Shown: positions 1 to 12,272 of the stretch, piece after piece
How the letters are laid out: the number at the start of each line of letters is the position of its first letter
How positions within the stretch are numbered: the first letter of the stretch is position 1
DNA from: Anaeramoeba flamelloides
Taxonomy: Eukaryota; Metamonada; Anaeramoebidae
Length of the DNA stretch: 64,000 bases
Reading direction: 5' to 3'
NCBI GenBank assembly: GCA_027625915.1
Contig: JANTQA010000032.1
Span: 5,704,001 to 5,768,000, forward strand
The notes under the pieces: model-generated
The model's database searches: none
Told to the model about the DNA's origin: nothing
The model's input: only the letters and a program-made list of their open reading frames with translations
Position numbers and translations under genes: made by a program

Positions 1-2470
1 ATGAAAAATGATTAAATTATTAGAAAAAAGAGTCAACAGTTTATAATCAATTTATAATGTACAATAATTTAAATTATTTTTTTGAATACCTAATTTTCAT
101 TTTGAAGTGTCAACTCCTTTGTAATTTTATAGGAATTGGGTTATTTTTTTTTCATTTTTTTTTATTTTCAAAATAATCTTTTTTATCTTTAGAATTTTAA
201 AAAATCCTTAATTTTTAAAATCTGGATCGTTATAGCATAACAACACTTTTTATAAAATTGATTTTAGTGGATTTTGTACTGAAAGAAAACATTTTTTTTA
301 AAAATGTAGAAATTTAAAATTTTCAAATCAACAAAATAAGAAAAGATATTTTTTTTTTTGTAAATAAGTAGATTTTTTTAATTGGGAATCTGTAAACTGT
401 TTTTTGGTTAATTGTATTTTTTTAATTTCACCAGTGTTTAAATGATTTCCAAATATTTCAAGGTTTTTTTTTTTTTTTCAGAAGTGTGTGATTTTTATAT
501 TAATGGTAATACTTTCACAGATCTTACAAATTTTCATGAAAAAAAAAAACTTGAAAAATTAATAAATCAGTTTTTCAATTGTAATTTAGATTTTTCAATT
601 TTGCTTTTATTTTTTTTTATTTTGTTAATATGAAGAATTTTAATTTCGCAATACCCTTTTTAGAGGGGTAGACTGTGGTATGGTACTAATACATCCACGA
701 ATGGCTAGATCCTTAAATAATTATAAAAGTTCCCAAACTTTATCGTTGAAAAAAACAATAACATGGACATTTTCCAAAATTTAATTAATTCGGTCCATTT
801 GAAATAATCAATTTTGTCTTTAACAGTATACTTTCAATTAAGGACTGCGTTCTCACTTTTCAGGTGTTTAGTTATTGTGATATTTTACATCCACTTCTCA
901 AAAGGAATTTTCCTTCTGGAGCAATTGGACAAAAAAATTACTCGGTTAATGTTAAAGTTAATAACAACAAACAAAAAAAAAATTAACAAATAGATCGATT
1001 TTTGAATGAAAATTTTTTAAAAAAATGACACAAGTATCTAGTCATTTACCATGAATATGCACCATACTCAAGGTGTGACCTGAGACCAAAAAGGGTATTG
1101 TGAAATAGCCCTTCTTTTAGTTGAAAAAATTCAAATAACAAAAAAAAAAAAATTCCATTAGATCATCTTCGAAAAAAAATTCAACCAAGAAAAATAAGTT
1201 TGAAAGAGTTCTCAATTCAAAAAAGAAAAATTTAGAAAATTTTCATCTTTTCTCATTTTCTATTTCGAAATGGTTAAATTTCTTCGATTTAAAAACTAAT
1301 TATTTTCTTTAAGTACCCAATCAATTTAGTTCGATTTAATCTGATCTGTGATTATTTTGTAACTCTCTTCTTTTGACCAAGTATGGATTATATAATATTC
1401 TTACGATAAAAATAGCTCATTTGAAAAATGAAAAAAAAGAAAAAAAAAATCAATATGATTTCAAAAAGCGCCAAAGAGCGACACTTCAAAACTGACATAG
1501 TTGTTTTCAAAATTGTAATTCACAACCATTACTATTGGAAATTGAGTGTCTCCCAATGGGCGTGTTTTTTTAAAAAATGTTTCCTCGTTTTTGATTGTTG
1601 ATTTTTATAGATCAATCACACTTCACAAGTTGGGTAGTTTTTGATTGGGATTAGGCACTCATTAAAATTACAAAATTTTTTTTTCCATTTCAAAAAATTA
1701 TTTTTCACCCTAATGACTAACCCTTAAGTGATTTTAAAGTATTAGTTCAAATTTAAAAATAGTTCAAACTTGTAAAAGAAACTGTAGAATATATATATTG
1801 GGAACTACTCGAGAATTTTTTTTGTATTTAGAGATTTGGAATGGGAATTTTGAAATCTTAATCTCAACTTTTGGCATGACCCAAGTAGTGACAAATTGTC
1901 AAAATTTCTTGAAATTGTAAAAATTCCTTTTTTTTTGTACAAGAAATTCTAAAGTGGATTTGTTTCACTCAGATAACCATACTCTTTCAAGTGAGTTTTT
2001 ATCAACAATTTCAATATTTTTATCTGAAAAAGTAGCCCTTAAATTCGTCATACTGTTATTTTCCAATTAATATATCAAAATTTTTATTTGAATTTCCAAA
2101 ATAGAATTTTATTTATTACTGCTACAATCAAATGAACACAGTAAAAATTTTAACTTAGAGTCCAGGAAGGGGGTTTAATTAAATGTAAGTAAATATCATT
2201 TCTAAACGATTGGTAAAGATCTTTGAATTTTCAACTTAAAAAGTAGAAAAATATTTTAGAATTCGAATTAAAAATTTTCATTTTTTAATTGGAAAATAAT
2301 AGTATTCAAATAACAATTCCCCAATTTCCGAAAACTTTTTTACATCCAAAATAGAGATAATTTGATTTAAAAGTCTGAAACTTAGCAATAAAAGTCTTCT
2401 TTTTAAAATTTACTTCTTGAGTACAAATAATTCGTTAGCGATTTTCATTTTTTTATTATTTTCTCTTTAA
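1..2470. other. Intergenic, left edge to ubiquitin gene
   Basis: Very AT-rich DNA with long A and T runs and no credible gene. It contains one TTAA-type repeat copy (1035-1727, listed separately). An extra inverted arm at about 645-706 resembles the reverse complement of 1035-1105. A segment at about 860-940 recurs near 61670-61750. The stretch 1728-2470, which should hold the ubiquitin promoter, shows only A/T tracts; I see no defined motif. Confidence 0.6.
1035..1727. repeat. TTAA-ended transposon-like repeat, copy 1
   Basis: About 690 bp, collinear and clearly similar over its length with the copy at 37819-38520. The right end reads ACTAACCCTTAA. The left end is eroded, starting near TCTAGTCATTTACC, and has lost its TTAA. 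No coding capacity is seen. TTAA at the ends in both copies is what a piggyBac-type target would leave, but no transposase is present to confirm that. The extra inverted arm at 645-706 suggests a second overlapping or rearranged copy. Confidence 0.65.
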
Positions 2471-2974
<504 letters not shown>

Positions 2975-5900
2975 ATAAGTTTTTTCTGGTTATGCTTTAA
3001 TTTTTGTTTTATTATTTTTCAAAAAGATTAAAAAGAAAAAATAATAAAAAAACAAATTTCTTTAAAAAATTACCTTAGAGATTTTGGTGGTGCTTCGTCA
3101 AGTTTTAATATCTTTCTCAATATAAGCACAAGCCAATTTTAAAAAAAAAAAATGAAGATCAAATTATAAAATTTTTTTTCTTTTTTTTTGTTTTGCTTTT
3201 TTTTTTTTTTCTTTTACTTTTTAATTTTTTTGTTTTTTGAAAAAATCTTACTTTTGAAACTATGCTTGAGATTTTTTTAACAGTACTTGTATGTTTTTGT
3301 GAATACCAATTTGTATTGTTTAAAATTTTTAGGACGGCTAATAGCTTCAAATAGGATTTAATCAATTTTCAAACACTCCTCTCAATCGATCGGTACTCTT
3401 GTGTTCTGCCAATTACGAATTTCAACCAAATAGTTTTTTTTTCAAGAATTTTCTTTAACACTCTGTTGCATAATTGTGATCTTTACAACATCAAATTTTA
3501 CAGAAAAAGAATCAATTTTATGAAGAATATTTCACAAGGTTTACCAATTACAAAGTCAAGATTTCCAATGATCTTTTCAAACAACAATTTTACTATTTAA
3601 AAAAATCACGAAATTTTTTTTTATTTCATTAAAAAAATCACAAAATCTCTCCCAAAATAAAAGAGAAACAAAAGCAAAACATATTGTTAATTGTAAAATA
3701 AAAGAAAAAAAACTTTCCTTCAACTATTGAAAAAGAAATAAATAAACACAATCCTTTGTAGAAAACAAATCAACAAAGTCCCCAATTCTAAAAGAAAAAG
3801 CTTAAATATTCAGATTGGCTGGAATTAAAAAGTTTGAGATTTGGTGATGATTTATGAAGCATTTTTTTTGAAAGCTGAATGCAAATTTTCTGCTATTTAT
3901 TTTTCAACAGACAGCATGAACAAACTTATTTCAAAAAGAAAATTATTATGTCAAAGATCCAATCTCTTAATTATTTGTTTGGGTTTGTGACAAAATAAAA
4001 ACATCGTGGTTTGAAAAAAACATTAATGATAAATTCACAAATTTTGTTTCACATAAATTTATTAAACTATCTAGCACAAAATAATTTTAATTGAATTAAA
4101 AGTTATTACAACTATTTCCTCTGGGAGTAGTAATGAGCAAATGGAATTAATAAAGATGCTTCTGTAACAATTGGAAATCAGAAAAAAAAAAAAAACAGTT
4201 TTTATTCCAAAAAAAATAATAAAGTCCAATTATTCCTCTTCCCAAACTAAAAATAATAATAATACAAGAATAAGAAAAAAAATCTAAACGAAAAATTAAG
4301 CAACAAGATCGTTTACCAAATAAGAAAAGATAACGGAAAATGACAAGATACAATAAAACAAAATCATGAATTGAAATTCAAATAAAGCTTGTAATTTTTA
4401 CAGATTATAAAATTCAAAATATTGATCGGATAATTGAACAGATCGGATAAATTCGATCAGTAAATAAAAATAGGAACACGCATTTGGAAAGTTAGCAAGG
4501 TTTTATTTTGGTTACTAAATTTGTTTCCTTATCAGAAAAATTGCACAAAAACTTAAAAATGTGAGAAAATGCTTTTATTTTCCAACTAAAAAATTAGTAA
4601 TTCTTAGTACAAACTCCTAAAAATTGTATTTCGTCACAATTGTTTCAAAGAAAAAAAAAATAATAACAACCAGAATGTCAATTTAAAAGGGAGATTGTTT
4701 CGTTCATTTGGCTCTTCCTTCTTGAAATTTAACTTTTTTTTAAATTGGAATCTAATAGAGGAAACGAAATAGAATATTTTCTTTAGTTAATTATTTCGTT
4801 CCTTTTTAATTCTTGAAAGAAAAAAAAAAAAACATTTGAGAGAAATAAAACATTTTTTAAAGTATGATAATAATTTGAAAATAAAAGCTTTATTTTTCTT
4901 TAATCCCATTTCATCTACACGTTGGGGGCATTGAAGCCGAAGTGATCACATGATACAAATGAAGCAAGAGATTTTCACACAAACAGTTTTCAGTTGAAAA
5001 AAAAATATCAAAATAAAAATAATTCCAAGAGTTGAGTAGGAAATATTTTTGATGCTGCTAATAATGGAAAAAATGTTGATTGTGGTGCAATTGGTAGTGA
5101 TGTGAAAGATGAAAATACGAAGAACGAAAATAAAGGAAATTAACCTGAAATGTTTTAATATATTGATGAGAATAATATATTTTCTTTATTTTGAATTAGA
5201 TTTCGATTCTGAACGATTATTACCAGGGTTCACGTTTTGATTCTTTTTTGAAAAATAAAAAACCAAAGAATTCTTTTTTACAATTATATGGATTCAAATG
5301 ATTCTTTTTTTTTTTTTTTTTCCAATGATTAGTCTTAACTTATTTCTTGTATTATTCGGTTTTTCATTGAATCTAAACATTCTCAAAATTTAATAAATAA
5401 TATTTTTTTAAAATTATGAAAAAGAATTTCATTTTTCTCAAAAAATAAAGTTTTTATTGGTTTTTCTTTGGGTGATTTTAATTTTCATCGTCTTTTTGTC
5501 AATACTGGGGTTTTTAAGATTATTCTTGATCAGAAAATTATTTTACTTTGAAACAGAACCAAACGAATCTTTTTTTTTTTTTTAATAGAGTTTTGGTACA
5601 AATAAACAATCTTTTTTTTGATTACGAGGGGAATCAGAATAAAATCAATTTTTGTTGTTTTTGAAAAAATATATTTCAAAGGGGTTTTAACAATCATAAA
5701 AGGTTGACAAAAACTGATTCTATTAGAATAAGTTGAATATTATGATTCCAAATTTTAATCATTGAGAATGTAAAAATTCCAAAAATGAAAATCATTTTGG
5801 GATCTCTGTTGATCATTTATTTTGTCTTTTATCAATAATTATTACTTTTCTTAAATATATCTTTCTTTTTAGGCTTATTTATAAAACTGAAGCAAAAATT

Positions 5901-6165
5901 GATCCTATCAGAATAACCGTATATGGAAGTAGATTTGAGTTAATTCATAAATTAAAAATCATCTTTTTTGATGAATTAATCAATTATCCCCCTTTTAGAA
6001 AAACAGAATCAGAAAATATTAAGTGGTATTCCAAAAATTTAAAACAACTAGAATATTAACTGAAAAATTCCAGAATGAAAAATTTAGAAAACATTCCAAG
6101 TTGGAAATGTTGTTAGGTTTTTTTAAATCAAGAAATAAAAATAAAATTTAAAGTATTTTTGGTTT
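2975..6165. other. Intergenic, mostly featureless A/T DNA
   Basis: The first 200 bases are the A/T-rich 3' flank of the ubiquitin gene, including an AATAAA-like signal near 3040. The rest is A/T tracts with no recognisable gene. The only coding-like patch is 5040-5143, where a possible acceptor AG is followed by 33 codons and a stop. Between 5200 and 6150 there are loosely repeated TTCTTTTTT and GATTCTATTAGAATA-like phrases but no ordered repeat. Confidence 0.5.
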
Positions 6166-6480
6166 ATTTCATAAAATAAAAAAAAAACGGGCATTAAGCT
6201 TTTCTTGGGTTTTCTATTTTTAAAAATTAAAAAAAACCACCGTTAGGTTTTCTTGAGTTTTCTGTTTATTTGAAAAAACAACAGATTTTCGTTAGGTTTT
6301 TCTTTAGGTTTGGTTATTTATTTGTAAAGTTTTCTAGGTTTTTTTTGGGTTTTATATTTATTTGTCAAATAAAAAAAACCTAGAACACTTCACAAATAAA
6401 ATAGAAAAACCTCAAAAAAACCTAGTATTCCTAACAGATAAAACAGAAAACTTCAAAGAAAGATAGGCACTTAACGAGAC
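6165..6480. repeat. Hairpin-chain repeat block (GTTAGGTTTT family)
   Basis: A run of short inverted repeats built from GTTAGGTTTTTC, TTTATTTGTCAAAT and CCTAGAACACTTCAC. One arm pair is about 6335-6375 against 6360-6400. The same modules occur at 6720-6910, 7285-7480, 14404-14755 and 39040-39560. No coding sequence is seen. The block is probably the remains of one or more foldback elements. Confidence 0.55.
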
Positions 6481-6518
6481 TCATCAAAAATATTTAATTA
6501 TTAGACAAACGAATAATA

Positions 6519-6717
6519 CAGTCGGTTTCAAATTTAAGATACAAACGTTCAACGTATTTTAAGGCACAAACAAATCTCAAATTAAGGCACAAAATTTGAA
6601 ATTTTTTTTTACACCAATTATTTTATTAGAATTTGAATTTTTTGTGCCTTAATTTGAGAGTTTTTATTGTACTTTAAATTTTGTTGAAAGTTTGTGCGTT
6701 AAAAGCGGAACTGACTG
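6519..6717. repeat. 200-bp palindromic MITE, copy 1
   Basis: Begins CAGTCGGTTTC and ends CTGACTG, flanked by TA on both sides. The two arms of roughly 80 bp are inverted copies and would fold into one long hairpin. The arms carry the repeated word AAGGCACA. TA flanks and a CAGT start are typical of Tc1/mariner-derived miniature elements. Several substitutions in the left arm mark it as older than the copies at 19047 and 19882. Confidence 0.88.
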
Positions 6718-6719
6718 TA

Positions 6720-7480
6720 CTAGAAATAAACAGTATTGTCGTTAGGTGTCTAGCTTTTCCAGAATTCAAAAGAAAAGAGTAAAATATTTGTTATTTCTTC
6801 TTTCTTTTAAATTCTGGAAAAACTAATGGTTGTATTTTTTGATTTGTAAAATTAACAGAAAATTTATTAAATTTTATTTTTATTTCTCAAATTAAAAAAA
6901 AAACTAACGACAAAATATATTTAAAATTGAAGGGTTGAACTTCAATTTTAAAACTCAAAAATTTTACAAATTATCTTGATAGGTATTCTTATGTTATGAA
7001 GAAAAATAAATAAAAATAGTGTTAATTATGTAAACAAAATAAACAATTTAGAAAGCATTGAGTATTTGGACTATTTTCTCTGGGGTTAGCTAGCCTTCGA
7101 AAATAATCGCAAAATCTGGATATCTGGATATCTGAATTTAAAAAAATAAAATATCTAATATATTAAAACATAATAATATTTCTAAAATTATAATGAAAAA
7201 GGATCCAATCATACTTATTAACCTTGATGAGTAATATACTTATTTTTGGGTATTTTTTAAAATTTCAAAATAAAAATTTGGGAATTTGGGTAGTGCCGTA
7301 GAGTGTCTAGGTTTTTATATTGTTCAGAATAATTGAGTAAAATCAAAGATTTAACTCAATTATTTTTCATTTTTGGAAAATCTAACAGAAGTATCTTGGT
7401 TTATTTTAATTTGAGGTAAAAAAAGAAAATGAAATACATTTTCTGTTTATTTCTCAAATTATAAAAAAATACTAACCGCA
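6720..7480. repeat. Hairpin modules around a LINE-like remnant
   Basis: Hairpin modules of the GTTAGG family lie at about 6735-6910. Here TTTCCAGAATTCAAAAG faces its inverse, and a second pair surrounds AAATTTATTAAAT. More lie at about 7285-7480, which starts AGTGCCGTAGAGTGTC. The end word AGTGCCGTAGAGTGTC recurs at 14404 and, inverted, in the tandem array at 39466-39560, so it is probably the element terminus. Between the two blocks is the eroded repeat described at 6905-7140. Confidence 0.5.
6905..7140 (+). mobile_element. LINE-like 3' remnant, copy A
   Basis: Related in base sequence to 14040-14330 and more loosely to 62930-63381. The shared part can be read in pieces as IEYLDYFLWG followed by AFENNRKIW. 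This corresponds to the DHYLWVCPSYDKNK stretch in copy C and resembles the His-x4-Cys segment found after the reverse transcriptase of non-LTR retrotransposons. It is heavily decayed with stops in every frame. The call rests on a short motif and on copy-to-copy similarity, so it is tentative. Confidence 0.35.
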
Positions 7481-7759
7481 AACAAGAGTTGTTAATAACC
7501 CCTCCCTTGAATAAAAAAAAAAATTGATCTTTCTTTTCATTTTCAGAATTCATCTTAATTAAAAATCGTATTTTATGGGGAAGTTATTTCAAGAAATTGG
7601 TTAAACTGGGGATCTTAAATGAACAGTAAGTGTCTGGTTTAAAAATTGAAAAGTTGGAAAATGGCCTATCAAGAAAAAAAGTTAAACTGAAAAAACAAAA
7701 AAGTGCCTTTCGGTAAATAGAAATCACAATTTAGAAGTGGTTACTTCGGAATTAAAAGA

Positions 7760-8250
7760 TTCTTGAGTTCAAAAAGGAAAATAAAGTTAAAAGTTTTTAT
7801 CCTATTAGAAAAGAGTAAATATGAATGTTGTAAAAAATAGAGTTTTTGCAATTTTAGAAATAAATAAAGAGTTCCATGCAATTACCCACAATTTGGTAAT
7901 AGTAAATATAATATACCTGATTATATTAATAGACTAATAATAATTTTAATCAAAAAATCATTTGCTAAATACCAATCTTTCAATTTTAGTAAAAAAATCA
8001 ATTTTCGAACAATGTGGTGGGTATTTACAAACGATTTTATTTTTAAAAACCATTTGATCTCAAAAAATCAAAACATAGATTTCTTTTACTATTACCAAAA
8101 TTGTGAGTAATGATACGGAACTCTTTATTTATCTCCAAAATTGTAAAATCTCTATTTTTTACAAGATTCTATATTTCCTCTTATGTCCTGATAAAATACA
8201 TTTTTTGTTTGGAAATTTTTTTACTTGATTTTCCTTTTTGAATATATTAA
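7760..8250. repeat. Inverted-repeat (foldback) element
   Basis: The outer phrase TTCAAAAAGGAAAAT at about 7768 is matched by its inverse near 8246. Further in, AGAGTTCCATGCAATTACC and TTTGGTAATAGTAAA on the left face GGTAATAGTAAAAGA-type complements on the right. Each arm is about 110-140 bp with some mismatches, around an A/T-rich centre. There is no open reading frame of note. It is most likely a non-autonomous DNA transposon; no transposase relative is seen in this window. Confidence 0.7.
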
Positions 8251-8988
8251 GTTCTCAAGCTTTGAATAAAGCATTTTATGAAGTCAAGTGATAAGAAACT
8301 CTCTAAAATTAGTTGTTCTTCAAAATATTCTCTACCAAAGAAATGTTTGATAAGAAATAGATCGAAGATTTATAAAAATGGAAATTGAACGAAAAATTTT
8401 TTGAAATTTATTATTATTTATATGTATTAAATTCTCCAACTTTAATTAGATTTGACTTCAATCTAAAAAATAAGATCATAAAGATCCCTTCAATTCACAA
8501 TTAGAAGTGTAAAAGGAAAAATCATTTTCCAAAATGCTGTTAAAAAACTCTAATTAAAATTTTTCTTTTGTTCTTTGTATTTTAACCCCTCAAAAATTAT
8601 TTTGGTATTCTTTTTTAAAAGTTCTTTCACAGTCATTTTAATAAAGAGAGACAAAAAAGTTTTTTAATTGAGGAACAAAAATAGTTCTATTGTAGTCTGT
8701 TAATAATTTTAAGAAAGTTTTTACAAACTATTCTCTGACTCTTTTTAAAAATTTCAAGAATTAACCATACACAAAGAAGAAAAAAAAATAACCACAGAAA
8801 AAAATGGAAAGGCACGATTTTATTGATTCAAAAAAATTTGTTGAGAAAAATTAATAGTAATACTTTTCTTTTTGTAAAGAAATGAGAGATTGGGACAGAA
8901 AAAAAATTAAAGGGGAAAAAATAATTTTGAGAAAACTGTCAGTCTGTGGTTTTTTTTTGTTGAAAAATGCTTTTTTCAGATCAACAAA
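8251..8988. other. Dispersed repeat fragment and 3' flank of thioredoxin
   Basis: The segment 8250-8380 (containing AGCATTTTATGAAGTCAAGTG) is similar to 18865-18990, inside the Tc1-type element, and to 28945-29060. It may therefore be a fragment of that element. The remainder is A/T-rich DNA reaching the stop codon of the thioredoxin gene, with nothing further recognisable. Confidence 0.45.
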
Positions 8989-9572
8989 TTAGAGTTCTTT
9001 AATGGTTTCTTCAAGTTTTTCTTGACTGGCACCTTCAAAAGATTTATGGAGTTCACCGTCTTTATAAAATTTGAAAGTAGGCATAGCTCTGATTTTGCAG
9101 TCTTGTGCAATTTCGTTTTCTTCATCAACATCAACTTTAACAAAGGTTACTTCAGGGTAAGTTTCAGCAAATTTTTTGTAAACTGGTGCAATTCTATAAG
9201 AAGGTTCAAAGAAAAGAAAGCAATAATATGAAAAAATGAAATTTTAATGAACAAAAAGAAAAATAAAAAATAAATTTGAAGAAATAGATTACCTTATACA
9301 TGGACCACACCTTTTAAAATTCGTCAAAAGTTTTTTGAATTAAAACAAAAGAAAAGAAAAGAAAGGAGAAAAAAAAAAATTTTGACAAGAAAAAAAAAAA
9401 AAAATTACTAATCAGTCTGACAAAAGAAACAAAAAGAATTCAACAAAAAAAAAAAATAAAAAGAAAAAAAAAGAATTCTTTACCAAGTTGCAAAAAAATC
9501 AACAACAACTTTTGGTTTTTCTTTAATAATTTTTTTAAATTCTTCAAGTCCTGATGGGTGTACGATGCTCAT
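8989..9572 (-). CDS. Thioredoxin, three exons with an 18-nt active-site micro-exon
   Basis: A 103-residue classical cytosolic-type thioredoxin, a dithiol reductase of protein disulfides that is itself reduced by thioredoxin reductase. Exons on the minus strand are 9572-9484, 9310-9293 and 9193-8989. The introns are 173 nt (9483-9311) and 99 nt (9292-9194), both GT...AG and both breaking codons after the second base. Spliced, the protein has VVVDFFATWCGPC with the WCGPC active site at residues 30-34, the buried aspartate in VDFFA, the KVDVDE strand, the cis-proline loop RAMPTFKFYKDG, and a GAS C-terminal helix. The middle exon is only 18 bases and carries the whole Cys-Gly-Pro-Cys motif. Length matches the family exactly. 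The identification is certain and the splice model nearly so, because only this path restores the fold. Confidence 0.97.
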
Positions 9573-11085
9573 TATAAATTTAATAAAAGTTTTTTTGGAT
9601 TAAATAAAAAAAATGATTAGTATATGTTAAAAAATTTCTCAAAAGGGAAATAATAGGAAGGTTCGTCAAATAGACAACTAAATGAAAAAAATTCAATGAC
9701 AATTTGGTGTTGGATAAACATCAAATAATCTTTCACAAAAAGCAAAAATTTACAGAAAATTTCTTAATTTGGTTTTAAGATTAGAGTTGATGAAGATTTC
9801 ACAAGAACAATTACTGGTTCAATGAAATTATAAACTCCCAAACTTTTTTCCCTTCACTTTTTGCGAGACTATCTGATCATATTTATTATCTGATCAGTTT
9901 TTGAAAGAATAACAGGATCCCCAAACACAAACCATTGTTCAAGAGATGTTGTTTGTTAAAATTGAGGAACGTAAAATGTTTTCTAGAGATTCGACAAAAA
10001 TTCTCTGTATTTTGCAAAAAAAAAAGGTAAATTTTTTTGAGAGACACAATTTGTGAAGCAAAAAGAAAAAAACCAATAAGTAAAAGCTCCAATCTTAGTT
10101 TGCAAAAAAATTGTGAAATACTCTGTGGGTATAATATAGTGAAAAAAAAGAGGTACTTCACACAACGTTTCCATCGATTTGTTAAATGTAAATTATTATT
10201 CTAAATTTTTCAAATTTTTTATCACAAAACTCTTAAAATTTATTCTTAATTTACAATTCAAATAGATTTAATGGCCTTAGAACCTAATATCATTTTTTAT
10301 GCGTTCATTTAGAAAAACAATTTTTTGGTTTTTAGAACTCATTTAATGCAGAATTTAAAATCTTTTTGAATGTGAGGAATGAATGAGTGGTGTTCCATTG
10401 GTGAGTTGAAGCCACAAATTTTTGAATCTCGTTTAACAAAACCTTTGAAAATTTTAGAAGGCAGATTTTCAAAAAAAAAAAGAATTCTTGAATTGCGATG
10501 TTTGAGAAACGTTTGTGAAGGTTCTTCCAAATCCAAGCTGTTCTTGAAAGATTTTGGAGAAATTCTAACTCAAACATTTACAAGTAATAACTCTAGTAAG
10601 AATCCAAAAATTTTGATTCTGTCAGATCCAAAATCAAAAAAAAACTGTCTCACTAAGATAAAGGTGGGAGTTTAATTTAAGCTTCCTAAACACAATACCA
10701 GATTGACATTGTAAAGATCTTATTATTTTTTCTCAAGTATTAAGTAAAAAATTTAAACGGGAATTGGTTATAAAAAAACTTTTTGTATTAATTTGAAAAG
10801 GAGAGTTTGAGTCATAATTTTTACAGAATAATGGAAGACTTAAATAACACTAACAATTTAGTACTCATCTACACACTTATTTTTGAATAATAATTGAGTA
10901 TCAAAATGATACAATTCTTGTTTCAAAAAAAAACGATTTTATACTTGATAAATTATTTTTTAACCAGTAAAAAGAATGAACTGTCAAAGTATAAAAACGA
11001 TTGTGGAAAGAGTACGGCAAATATCTTGGATTATTTTGAGTTTAAACTATTTTTTCAGTTTTTAATTGGTAATGTCAAAAAAACT
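9573..11085. other. Intergenic, upstream of thioredoxin
   Basis: No supported gene. A stretch at 10330-10680 is less AT-rich and open on both strands (81 and 98 codons), but neither reading resembles a known protein. The region 10890-11150 is open on the plus strand for 84 codons and runs into the left arm of the following inverted-repeat element. Confidence 0.4.
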
Positions 11086-11947
11086 TGTGAAGAAAAATTA
11101 AATTCATCTTTCAAAATAAAAAGTGTGTATTTTTTTTTTTTGTTTTAGAAGACCTATCCTTTAAACCGATCAAAGAAAACTAAAACCCAATAACAAATTC
11201 TGTTACTGATTTCGAGAGTTCTCTGAGTTCAAAAAGGAATTCGAAAAAGGAAGGATCAAATTGGAAAATTTATCTCAAAAAATAGAGTCAATTGTTCTGG
11301 AAAAAAAGTTCAACAGTGAAAAAAAGCCAAACAGGTGTATTAATGGGGTACACTAATAGAACCTGAAAACTCAAAGTAAGATCAATTAAAAAAAGTATTT
11401 AAAATAAATAAATATATACAAAAAGGAGACTTCAACCGAATAACAGTTTGTTAAATAATATCTTTTGGTCGGGGTTTTCTTTGATTTATCAATTATTAAA
11501 AATTTGTTCAAAAAATTGACCATTTTTTCAGATCTCCAAAAGCACTTGAAATAATTTTGATCGGAAACCTTACTTTAATTGTATTTTTTGGTTTGATTGA
11601 AATAATCTAATGAATTATCGCTTTGAAGTTAATTGGTTTCTTGTTTTAATTGATTTTACTTTTTGTTTTCATATTCTATTAAGATTCCTATTTAATAACC
11701 TTGTTTCGCTTTTTTCCATGTTGAACTTTTTTTCCAGAACAATTGACTCTCTTTTTTGAGATAAATTTTCCAATTTGATCCTTCCCTTTTCAAATCCCTT
11801 TTTGAATATTAGATCTTAAGAAATCAATATCATATTTAATTATGGTTTATTGTTGGTTTCTTTGACCGGTTGATGTATAGGTCTTCTAAAACAAAAAAAA
11901 AAAATACACACTTTTTATTTTGAAAGATGAATTTAATTTTTCTTCAC
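11086..11947. repeat. Transposon-like element with ~240-bp inverted arms
   Basis: The left arm (about 11086-11330) starts GTGAAGAAAAATTAAATTC and includes TAGAAGACCTATCC, GGAAAATTTATCTC and AATTGTTCTGGAAAAAAAG. The right arm (about 11710-11947) carries the same phrases in inverse order, ending GAATTTAATTTTTCTTCAC. A shorter relative, sharing the middle 420 bp, lies at 27521-27935. No transposase is recognisable. The arms are unusually long for a MITE, so a foldback-type or Mutator-like origin is possible. Confidence 0.75.
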
Positions 11948-12213
11948 GCTTTATTGTGATAACAGTAGATTTTACAGATAAAATAGATAACTTCAAAAAA
12001 AAACCTAGGCACCCCACGTCTCTCTTTGAATACTTCTATTTTGTATTCCGGAATTTAAAAGAATATAATACAATCTTAGCTTTAACTCTATTATTTTGAA
12101 TCTAAGTAGACTTAATACACATAATAATTATCAAAATGGATTTTTTTCATTATATCAGTTTTATTAAATGATTACAGTATTTTCAAAACCATTCGTTTTG
12201 ATTTATCAAAGTA

Positions 12214-12234
12214 ACCCCCCCCCCCCCCCCCCCA
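12214..12234. repeat. Homopolymer tract of 19 C
   Basis: A run of 19 cytosines at 12215-12233 in otherwise extremely AT-rich DNA, immediately before the second MITE. A shorter C run lies near 57327-57336. Such a tract can form G-quadruplex or i-motif structures on the two strands. It may also be of uncertain length in the assembly. Confidence 0.9.
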
Positions 12235-12272
12235 AGTCAAATTAAACTGTAATTCATCCTTAGGTTTATGGC

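Noticed and set aside
10379-10675. 98-codon plus-strand frame, with overlapping minus-strand frames of 65-81 codons
   Set aside because: Less AT-rich than average, but both strands are open and neither shows a known motif or protein-like pattern strong enough to call.
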